This document shows positions 6,580 through 11,361 of a stretch of 11,361 bases of DNA, piece by piece; position 1 is the stretch's first letter, and each line of letters begins with the position of its first letter. Source of the DNA: Candidatus Peregrinibacteria bacterium (GTDB taxonomy: Bacteria; Patescibacteriota; Gracilibacteria; UBA1369; UBA12463); NCBI GenBank assembly GCA_016215735.1, contig JACRIA010000017.1, forward strand, positions 1 to 11,361, written 5' to 3'. The translations under genes and the position numbers were made by a program. The notes below the pieces were generated by a model. The model did not search any database, was not told the DNA's origin, and was given only the letters and a program-made list of their open reading frames with translations.

Positions 6580-7622
6580 TAAATGTTTGTGAAACTCGCG
6601 ATGATCTTTGCAAAAATGATTTTTGCGTCCGGGATTTTTTCGAATTCCGGATAAAGATAGCGCATACTTACTCCAACAACAGCATTTTTCAGTGGAATAA
6701 CCGTGTAAATCCCAAGGTGCTCGCCTGTGCCGAAAATGTCGACTTTTACTGCTTTTTCATCCAGCGCAACCGTATCAACAAATCTTTCCATCAATTCCAT
6801 AATCCATTCACTGTCTGGACCGCCTGTATTGTTTTGCATAACTTCAATGGAAACATATATGCGGTCTGTCTCGTCCTCGCCTGCGTTTGGTTTGCTGTCG
6901 AGATCAACGCGGACGCCATCGTCATACACAATCATCCAGTTTTCCGGATATGCAAAAGCAAATCCGACTGTTGTATTTGTGTAAATAGTGCATTCGCAGA
7001 GATTTGGGATCTCTTCCTGGCCGGTTTCCTGTACATCTTGGGTTGATTCTGATGTGTCTTGGACTATCTCTTCCGGTGCTGATTCAATTTCGTCCTGCGC
7101 GAATAAAATGTCTTCGACCGCAGTTTCAGCTGTTTCTGGTGTTGTGTCTGCGTTGTATTCATCCGGCATGATGTTAATATCTGGCTGTGAAATTTGATCA
7201 TCCGGCATAGCGCTACTATCTGATTGTAGCGCTGCATCAGAACAATATTCATCCGGCTGTGAATCTTGCATCTCGCATTCACCATCTGTTTGCGCTTCTG
7301 CGTCTGTGTAATATTCATCCGGCTGTGAAATTTGATTGTCTGGAATGGTGTTGATATCTGGCTGTGGCGCTGCATCCAAATAGTATTCATCCTGTTGTGA
7401 GATCTGATCATCTGGAATGATACTGGTATCTGGCTGCGGCGTTGCATCTAAATAGTATTCATCGCTGGTTTGCGATTTTGCTTCAGACACATCCGGCTCG
7501 ATCGCCTTATACGCATCAGATTGATGCTTTTCGGCATCGGGGTGGTAAAAATAATCACCTACTTGTCTTCCTTCGCAGGAAAACATCAAAAAACCAAGTA
7601 ACATAATAAAAATTCCTTTCAT
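6579..7622 (-). CDS. Putative lipoprotein with DEYY-type acidic repeats and a PsbP-like C-terminal domain
   Basis: A 347-residue exported protein. The N-terminus MKGIFIMLLGFLMFSCEGRQ is a short signal peptide ending at a plausible but non-canonical lipobox (MFSC, Cys16), suggesting lipid anchoring at the cell surface. Residues 52-160 form an acidic low-complexity linker of five DEYxxDAxxQxD units starting near residues 54, 78, 102, 124 and 154 (period about 24). More acidic sequence follows to residue 207. Residues 209-347 look folded: NTTVGFAFAYPENWMIVYDD followed by alternating strands, similar to the PsbP/Mog1-like 'GFsf.YP..W' domains of many bacterial lipoproteins (fold-level inference). 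It lies upstream of the M23-MopE gene with a 50-nt gap and is probably co-transcribed. Start: ATG with AAAGGAGG 5 nt upstream. No enzymatic function is evident. Confidence 0.75.
   Translation of the reverse strand: MKGIFIMLLGFLMFSCEGRQVGDYFYHPDAEKHQSDAYKAIEPDVSEAKSQTSDEYYLDATPQPDTSIIPDDQISQQDEYYLDAAPQPDINTIPDNQISQPDEYYTDAEAQTDGECEMQDSQPDEYCSDAALQSDSSAMPDDQISQPDINIMPDEYNADTTPETAETAVEDILFAQDEIESAPEEIVQDTSESTQDVQETGQEEIPNLCECTIYTNTTVGFAFAYPENWMIVYDDGVRVDLDSKPNAGEDETDRIYVSIEVMQNNTGGPDSEWIMELMERFVDTVALDEKAVKVDIFGTGEHLGIYTVIPLKNAVVGVSMRYLYPEFEKIPDAKIIFAKIIASFTNI
7186..7467 (-). repeat. Degenerate tandem repeat in the lipoprotein gene
   Basis: Units of about 72 nt centred on codons for DEYY.DA..Q.D..IPDDQISQP, with later units shortened or lengthened (spacings 24, 24, 22 and 30 residues). 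The length is likely prone to change by slippage or recombination. The product is a flexible acidic stalk. Confidence 0.65.
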
Positions 7623-7787
7623 AAAAACCTCCTTTGTTTTTTTGTTGGTCCGCCTAAAGCGGACTTGTTGTTGCCCTTGTTTTCAAAGAACTCTAAAAAG
7701 CAGCCGCGATGATAACGGAACCAGTTAAAATTTTTCTAAATAGAAGATTAAATTTTTATGACAGGCGGCCCGCTTTGGAGGTCATAT
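7623..7787 (-). other. Presumed 5' leader and promoter region of the secreted-protein unit
   Basis: Read on the minus strand, this follows the terminator at 7788-7819 and precedes the lipoprotein gene. It contains the Shine-Dalgarno site, the hairpin 7648-7664, and an AGTTCTTTGAAAAC stretch. No convincing -35/-10 pair is visible; TATCAT (complement of 7709-7714) is a weak -10 candidate. A promoter must lie here or further upstream. Confidence 0.4.
7628..7635 (-). promoter_or_regulatory. Strong Shine-Dalgarno site of the lipoprotein gene
   Basis: On the minus strand AAAGGAGG lies 5 nt before the ATG at 7622. A small hairpin (GTCCGC/GCGGAC, 7648-7664) lies about 12 nt upstream of the site in the presumed leader. 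Confidence 0.85.
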
Positions 7788-7819
7788 AAAAAACCCCGGG
7801 CTTACGCCCGCGGTTTTTT
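7788..7819. terminator. Strong bidirectional intrinsic terminator
   Basis: AAAAAACCCCGGGC, a TTAC loop, then GCCCGCGGTTTTTT: an 8-bp A/T-ended outer stem plus a 5-bp GC stem with one C-C mismatch. T-runs occur on both strands. On the minus strand the loop is GTAA closed by C-G, a GNRA-type tetraloop. It separates the lipoprotein unit from the structured region and the small ORF upstream. Confidence 0.85.
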
Positions 7820-7821
7820 GC

Positions 7822-7916
7822 TACTCTCTTCAAATTCCGCTAACGCGGAATTTGTCCGCCTACGGCGGACTGGCTTCATCTCCGTGCTTACGCACGGAGT
7901 TTTAAGCCAGAGAGTA
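7822..7916 (-). other. Multi-branched inverted-repeat structure (possible structured RNA)
   Basis: Four nested stems can form together. The closing stem is TACTCTCT (7822-7829) with AGAGAGTA (7909-7916). Hairpin A has 10-bp arms CAAATTCCGC/GCGGAATTTG (7831-7854). Hairpin B is TCCGCC/GGCGGA (7855-7869). Arm C is GGCTT/AAGCC (7872-7876, 7904-7908) capped by CTCCGTGC/GCACGGAG (7880-7899). All stems are perfect, and junction nucleotides are nearly absent. The minus strand is favoured because the loop of arm C becomes a GTAA (GNRA) tetraloop and an intrinsic terminator follows directly. It could be a 3'-UTR element of the small ORF, a stand-alone RNA, or several hairpin repeats inserted into each other. 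Confidence 0.55.
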
Positions 7917-7927
7917 ATAAAATAAAA

Positions 7928-7951
7928 TCTGCCCCGAGCGCTCGGGGCAGA
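7928..7951 (-). terminator. Perfect 24-bp palindrome after the small ORF
   Basis: TCTGCCCCGAGC followed by its exact complement, 12-bp arms with no spacer. On the minus strand it starts 8 nt after the TAG of the 67-codon ORF and is followed by ATTTTATTTTA, so it fits an intrinsic terminator for that gene. Confidence 0.65.
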
Positions 7952-7959
7952 ACCCATGG

Positions 7960-8163
7960 CTATGGTTCGATTCTGGCTTTATACATGGCCATAATCAAAT
8001 TCCGCATTTTTCTATCAATGATATTGTTTATTTTTTCTTCAAAAGGATCGTTTTCTTTTGAAAACTGCTTGATTTTTGTTTGCGCCATTTCTAACTGATG
8101 GATATTTTCGACGTAAGATTTTGTTTTTTGATCCGGCGGCTGATCGATTTCTATTATTGACAT
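7960..8163 (-). CDS. Small hypothetical protein, 67 residues
   Basis: I do not recognise a family. The protein begins MSIIEIDQPPDQKTKSYVENI and continues as a charged, probably helical or coiled-coil segment (HQLEMAQTKIKQFSKE) and a basic amphipathic helix (KINNIIDRKMRNLIMAMYK). No signal peptide or transmembrane segment is present. Support for a real gene: it fills the space between a terminator-like palindrome after its stop and a shared divergent promoter before its start, and its composition is protein-like. The ATG at 8163 lies 5 nt after a TATAAG -10 candidate on the minus strand, so it would be leaderless. It is divergent from ymdB by 19 bp; no functional link can be inferred. Confidence 0.6.
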   Translation of the reverse strand: MSIIEIDQPPDQKTKSYVENIHQLEMAQTKIKQFSKENDPFEEKINNIIDRKMRNLIMAMYKARIEP

Positions 8164-8168
8164 TTTAT

Positions 8169-8176
8169 CTTATAAT
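8169..8176. promoter_or_regulatory. Overlapping divergent -10 elements
   Basis: On the plus strand TATAAT (8171-8176) lies 6 nt before the ymdB ATG. On the minus strand TATAAG (complement of 8169-8174) lies 5 nt before the ATG of the 67-codon ORF. The two hexamers overlap by 4 bp, so one symmetric A/T element could start two leaderless transcripts in opposite directions. No consensus -35 is seen at the right distance on the plus strand. Confidence 0.6.
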
Positions 8177-8182
8177 TAGACT

Positions 8183-8983
8183 ATGAAAATTTTATTTCTC
8201 GCTGACATTATTAGCAAACCCGGCCGCGAAGCTGTAAAAAAAGCTTTGCCAGGCCTCAAGAAAAAATTCTCGCCCCATATTGTAATTGCGAACGGTGAAA
8301 ATTTGGCTGGCGGCACTGGTTTTACCGCGGAAACCATTGAGGAAATGCGCAAGGCTGGGATTGATTTTTTCACAACAGGCAATCACACATGGAAACATAA
8401 AAACGATATTGACCGCTTGAATGACAAAAACTTTCCGGTTATACGTCCTGCGAATTATCCGGAAGGCGTTGGCGTTCCTGGCCGTGGATTTCAAGTTGTC
8501 GAAACCAATATGATGCAGAAGATTCTTGTGATAAATTTGCTTGGCCGTATTTTTATGGGGAATCATGTGGATTGTCCTTTCCGCGCTTTTGATAGAATTT
8601 TAAAAGAAACTAGCCACGAACGCATTGACGCGGTTTTTGTTGATTTTCACGCGGAAGCGACATCTGAAAAAGTCGCATTCGGCCATTACATTGACGGTCG
8701 CGCGGCTGTTTTTGTCGGCACGCACACGCATGTTCCGACACGCGATGAAAAGATTTTGCCTAACGGCACTGCTTTTATCAGCGATGTTGGAATGTGCGGT
8801 CCAATAGATTCTGTTATTGGCGTCAAAAAAGAATTGATAATCAACCATTTCATAACTCAACTTCCTTATAAAATTGATATTGCTGACGGCGACAGCCAGA
8901 TAAATGCTGTTTTTATTGAAACAAATGACTCTACAAAGAAAGCAAAATCCATCGAATTTGTTTGTGATATAATCAAGCTATGA
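8183..8983 (+). CDS. ymdB: YmdB/TIGR00282-family metallophosphoesterase
   Basis: A cytoplasmic dinuclear-metal phosphodiesterase of the YmdB/DR1281 group, whose studied members hydrolyse 2',3'-cyclic nucleotides and affect biofilm or RNA turnover in Bacillus. The 266 residues match the family length of about 260. Metal-site residues expected for the group are visible: D8 (FLAD), E39/N40 (NGEN), N67/H68 (TTGNHTW), H156 (DFHAEAT), and H181/H183 (GTHTHVPTRD). The start is at the position predicted for transcription initiation (TATAAT, 6 nt, ATG), and no Shine-Dalgarno is present. The stop overlaps the start of the protease gene (ATGA at 8980-8983), so the two genes are translationally adjacent. 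The true cellular substrate here is unknown. Confidence 0.93.
   Translation: MKILFLADIISKPGREAVKKALPGLKKKFSPHIVIANGENLAGGTGFTAETIEEMRKAGIDFFTTGNHTWKHKNDIDRLNDKNFPVIRPANYPEGVGVPGRGFQVVETNMMQKILVINLLGRIFMGNHVDCPFRAFDRILKETSHERIDAVFVDFHAEATSEKVAFGHYIDGRAAVFVGTHTHVPTRDEKILPNGTAFISDVGMCGPIDSVIGVKKELIINHFITQLPYKIDIADGDSQINAVFIETNDSTKKAKSIEFVCDIIKL
8965..8973 (+). promoter_or_regulatory. Extended -10 element inside the ymdB 3' end, driving ctpA
   Basis: TGATATAAT fits an extended -10 (TGnTATAAT). The ATG of the protease gene follows after exactly 6 nt, as at two other genes in this window. A leaderless ctpA transcript could therefore start within ymdB, in addition to read-through. Confidence 0.6.
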
Positions 8984-10185
8984 ACCGCAAAACCCTCTAT
9001 TATTTTTTGCCGCTTGTAATTATTTTCAGCCTTCTTATTGGATGGGAATCTTCGAATTTGTATTATAAAGATAAATTGGCGGAGCCGGCTATTCCTCCAA
9101 CGTGCCCTTCTGCGAAAAGAAATATTGATTTGAGTTTATTTTGGGAAACGTGGGATTTGATTACGCAAAAATATATTGATGAAAAAGCGATCGTTGTAAA
9201 AAATATGATTTACGGCGCGATAAAAGGGCTCGCTGATTCTCTACGAGATCCTTATACGGTTTTTCTTGATCCGAATGAAACAAAAGATTTTGAATTAAGC
9301 CTTAACGGCGACCTTGAAGGCATTGGCGCGGAACTCACAATTGATAATCAATCTCTCACGGTTGTGAGTGTTTTTCGCGATACGCCTGCGGAAAAAGCTG
9401 GTCTTCGCACGAACGACATTATTTTCAAAATTAACGACGAAATAACTTCAGACATGTCTTTGCCTGAAGCAATTAAGAAAATTCGCGGGCCTGCTGGCTC
9501 AACTGTCAAATTAACAGTTTTGCGGAAGAATATTGAAAATCCGATTGAGCTTTCGATTAAAAGAGCGAATATAGAACTTGAGAGTTTATCATATACTGAC
9601 AAAGGCAGCGGCATATATTATATTTCGATAAATCATTTTTCCGATCGGACGAAAAATGAATTAAATGAAATCACCCAGAAAATCATTTTGAAAGAGCCAA
9701 AAGGTATAATTTTGGACGTGCGTTCGAATGGCGGCGGATATCTTGATATCGCGGTTGATATTTTGTCAGAATTTATAAAAGGAAAGAAAACAGTTGTCTA
9801 CATAAAAAAGCGCGGCAATGAAAATGAACCGATTCAAACTGACGGAAGCGGGCGGTTAGGCGACATGCCGCTTGTGATTTTGGCTGACACTGGAAGCGCT
9901 TCTGCTTCGGAAATTCTTGCGGGCGCTGTGCAGGATTTGGAACGTGGAATTATTATCGGCGAACAAACTTTCGGCAAAGGCAGTGTGCAGGAATATGAAC
10001 AATTCACCGACGGAAGCAGTTTGCGCATTACAATTGCGAAATGGCTTACTCCGAATGGAAAAAATATTGATGAAATCGGCATTAAGCCGGATATTGAAGT
10101 GAAAATGACTGACGACGATTATAAAAACAATAAGGATAGGCAGCTGGATGAGGCGGTGAAATATTTGAAAGGAATAATTAAATAA
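8980..10185 (+). CDS. ctpA: S41-family C-terminal processing protease (CtpA/CtpB type)
   Basis: A membrane-anchored serine protease of the carboxy-terminal processing family, acting outside the cytoplasmic membrane. Residues 5-22 form an N-terminal signal anchor. A helical linker (50-90) precedes a PDZ domain (about 105-185, with GDLEGIGAELT and DTPAEKAGLRTNDIIFKIND). The S41 catalytic core follows: GIILDVRSNGGGYL (242-255), TGSASASEI with the probable nucleophile S308, and FGKGSVQ with K333 and Q337, a spacing that fits the Ser-Lys-Gln triad of CtpB. The length of 401 fits short Ctp proteases without a large C-terminal extension. Its ATG overlaps the ymdB stop by ATGA. The substrate is unknown; cell-wall hydrolases or their regulators are common targets in this family. 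Confidence 0.95.
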   Translation: MNRKTLYYFLPLVIIFSLLIGWESSNLYYKDKLAEPAIPPTCPSAKRNIDLSLFWETWDLITQKYIDEKAIVVKNMIYGAIKGLADSLRDPYTVFLDPNETKDFELSLNGDLEGIGAELTIDNQSLTVVSVFRDTPAEKAGLRTNDIIFKINDEITSDMSLPEAIKKIRGPAGSTVKLTVLRKNIENPIELSIKRANIELESLSYTDKGSGIYYISINHFSDRTKNELNEITQKIILKEPKGIILDVRSNGGGYLDIAVDILSEFIKGKKTVVYIKKRGNENEPIQTDGSGRLGDMPLVILADTGSASASEILAGAVQDLERGIIIGEQTFGKGSVQEYEQFTDGSSLRITIAKWLTPNGKNIDEIGIKPDIEVKMTDDDYKNNKDRQLDEAVKYLKGIIK

Positions 10186-10207
10186 TGGGACCGGTTCTCT
10201 ATTGACA
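10186..10207 (+). repeat. Degraded REP-like half-element in the ctpA-uppP gap
   Basis: TGGGACCGGTTCTC (10186-10199) is close to the left arm ATGGGGACGGTTCTC of the palindrome in the helicase gene. The complementary right arm is missing. It occupies most of the 23-nt gap, starting right after the ctpA stop, and leaves no Shine-Dalgarno for uppP. Confidence 0.5.
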
Positions 10208-10208
10208 T

Positions 10209-10991
10209 ATGAATTATTTTGATTCAATTATTTTCGGGGTTGTTGAGGGTTTAACTGAATTTTTGCCGATTTCTTCAACTGGACATTTGATTTTGACTGC
10301 GAAAGCGCTTGGCGCTGATCAGACGAATTTTTTGAAAAGTTTTGAAATTGCGATACAGCTTGGCGCGATTTTAAGCGTTGTGGTTTTGTATTGGCGCAGG
10401 CTTTTTATGGACGCCGCGACATTGAAACGCGTTATCTGCGCTTTTGTTCCGACTGCGATTCTTGGGCTGATTTTTTATAAATTGATTAAAAATTATTTGA
10501 TGGCGGATTCTGTTGTTTTGCTCGCACTCGCAATTGGCGGCGCTGTGATAATTTTGTTTGAAATTTGGCGCAGCCGGAAAATGGGGACGGGGGCAATTTC
10601 GGGCGGGGACGGGGGCAATATTTCTTACAAAAACGCTTTTTTAATCGGATTGTTTCAGGCAATTGCTATGATTCCAGGAGTTTCGCGCGCTGCAGCCACT
10701 ATTATTGGCGGTCTCGCGCTAGGAATCAACCGACGCACGATCGTCGAGTTTTCTTTTTTGCTTGCTGTGCCGACAATGCTGGCCGCGACCGGCTATGATT
10801 TGTATAAAAGCGCCGGCGAATTTTCGGGTGCAGAATTCGGCGTGCTCGCGATTGGATTTATTGTTTCGTTTCTAGTTGCAATTCTTGCGATAAAATTCTT
10901 TCTGAAGTTTATTCAAAAGCATACGTTTACGGCGTTCGGGGTTTATAGGATTTTGGCAGCAGCGGTGTTTTGGATTTTGACTTTAAGATAA
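10209..10991 (+). CDS. uppP: Undecaprenyl-diphosphatase (BacA/UppP)
   Basis: An integral membrane enzyme that dephosphorylates undecaprenyl diphosphate to recycle the lipid carrier used for peptidoglycan and other surface glycans; it also confers bacitracin tolerance. The 260 residues and multiple hydrophobic helices match the family. The first signature is clear, VVEGLTEFLPISSTGHLIL, with E13, E17 and H26. The second reads IPGVSRAAATI, with S159 and R160 kept but the usual Ser-Gly after SR replaced by Ala-Ala. Residues 125-137 (MGTGAISGGDGGN) are a Gly-rich insert encoded by a tandem GGGGACGGGGGCAAT repeat, in the loop before the second signature. The gene follows ctpA by 23 nt and converges on the PEP carboxykinase gene. 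Confidence 0.95.
   Translation: MNYFDSIIFGVVEGLTEFLPISSTGHLILTAKALGADQTNFLKSFEIAIQLGAILSVVVLYWRRLFMDAATLKRVICAFVPTAILGLIFYKLIKNYLMADSVVLLALAIGGAVIILFEIWRSRKMGTGAISGGDGGNISYKNAFLIGLFQAIAMIPGVSRAAATIIGGLALGINRRTIVEFSFLLAVPTMLAATGYDLYKSAGEFSGAEFGVLAIGFIVSFLVAILAIKFFLKFIQKHTFTAFGVYRILAAAVFWILTLR
10583..10619 (+). repeat. Tandem GGGGACGGGGGCAAT repeat inside uppP
   Basis: Two exact 15-nt copies at 10583-10597 and 10605-10619, period 22 nt. As the period is not a multiple of three, the copies are read in different frames (GTGA.., then GDGGN). The GGGGACGG start matches the palindromes in the helicase gene, although no inverted partner is present. Confidence 0.7.
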
Positions 10992-11094
10992 TGCCGAATT
11001 CCTTCATTATTTTTTCCTGAGTGCAAATATTGCCTTTTTTGACTTGTATTCTTGCTTGTTTGATTTTTAAATGCATGTTTTAAAATTGAAAAAG

Positions 11095-11361
11095 TCAATG
11101 GAATTTTACTTTTAATTTTTCCTGCTCTTCGATAATTTCTTTTGGCAAACGATCGTTGAATTGTTTAAAAAATTCTTCGCGGTTTTTGATTTCTTCGCGC
11201 CACTGTGTGGGATCGATTTTCAAAAGTTCCTGCAAAGTTTCGTGCGATATATTCAAGCCGTTTGTGTTTATCGCGTCGAGGGTTGGCACAAAACCAATCG
11301 GCGTTTCTAGCGCGTTAGTTTTTTCTGGATTATTACAGCGGGAAATTATCCAATTTAGCAC
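11095..11361 (-). CDS. pckG: Phosphoenolpyruvate carboxykinase (GTP), C-terminal part
   Basis: The last 88 codons of a protein running in from the right edge; the GTG at the edge is read as internal valine. The sequence VLNWIISRCN..ALETPIGFVPT, then GLNISHETLQELLKIDPTQW and EFFKQFNDRLPKEI, is the characteristic C-terminus of GTP-dependent PEPCK (about 600 residues in full). The enzyme interconverts oxaloacetate and PEP, using GTP, at the gluconeogenesis/anaplerosis node. The nucleotide- and metal-binding motifs lie outside the window. It is convergent with uppP, with a 103-nt AT-rich gap that holds only an AT-only inverted repeat (11065-11085) and no strong terminator. Confidence 0.85.
   Translation of the reverse strand: MLNWIISRCNNPEKTNALETPIGFVPTLDAINTNGLNISHETLQELLKIDPTQWREEIKNREEFFKQFNDRLPKEIIEEQEKLKVKFH

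Noticed and set aside
7064..7447. A 127-codon minus-strand open frame in another frame of the lipoprotein gene
   Set aside because: Its repeated Met/Gln/Arg-rich composition is a frame shadow of the DEYY repeats, with no start signal.
7822..7916. tRNA-like cloverleaf
   Set aside because: Stem lengths, loop sizes and loop sequences do not fit a tRNA: three- and four-nt loops, no T-loop, no anticodon loop.
8157..8162. TTGACA as the -35 for ymdB
   Set aside because: It is only 8 nt from the TATAAT, far below the 16-18 nt needed; it arises partly from the opposite gene's start codon.

Overview
The window looks like a compact bacterial chromosome segment, most plausibly from a Patescibacteria/CPR-type lineage, although the lineage call is an inference. 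It rests on small gaps, genes whose start codon sits at the predicted transcription start, many short 'ccgc-taa-gcgg' hairpins, and two large secreted proteins of unusual architecture. The standard code fits, with TAA, TAG and TGA all used as stops. There are no tRNA or rRNA genes, no CRISPR array, no transposase and no phage genes.

Layout. Bases 1-83 hold the 3' end of a plus-strand gene. A UvrD/PcrA helicase follows (107-2428) and carries several palindromic inserts. Next is an orphan 202-residue protein (2495-3103) behind a perfect consensus promoter. Bases 3104-3447 are a hairpin-rich gap. On the minus strand an apparent two-gene unit reads 7622 to 3448: a putative lipoprotein with Asp/Glu/Tyr-rich repeats, then a 1026-residue secreted protein joining an M23 metallopeptidase, LGFP-like repeats and Cys-rich MopE-type 'CDNxDNxCDG' repeats. 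Bases 7623-7959 hold an elaborate set of terminators and a multi-branched inverted-repeat structure. A small minus-strand ORF (7960-8163) and a plus-strand run ymdB - ctpA - uppP (8183-10991) diverge from a 19-bp intergenic region with overlapping -10 elements. The right edge is the C-terminal part of a GTP-type PEP carboxykinase on the minus strand.

How the genes fit together. CtpA (periplasmic or surface serine protease), UppP (undecaprenyl carrier recycling) and the M23 peptidase all act at the cell envelope. YmdB is a cyclic nucleotide phosphodiesterase. The helicase serves DNA repair.

Main points to check: (1) three plus-strand genes have TATAAT followed by exactly 6 nt and then ATG, which implies leaderless mRNAs, while the two secreted-protein genes instead have strong AAAGGAGG Shine-Dalgarno sites; (2) GGGGACGG-type palindromic repeats sit in frame inside uvrD, at its C-terminus, in the ctpA-uppP gap and inside uppP, resembling the in-frame palindromic elements known from Rickettsia; (3) a nested four-stem structure lies at 7822-7916 between two terminator-like hairpins; (4) the M23-LGFP-MopE fusion and its repeat-rich lipoprotein neighbour.
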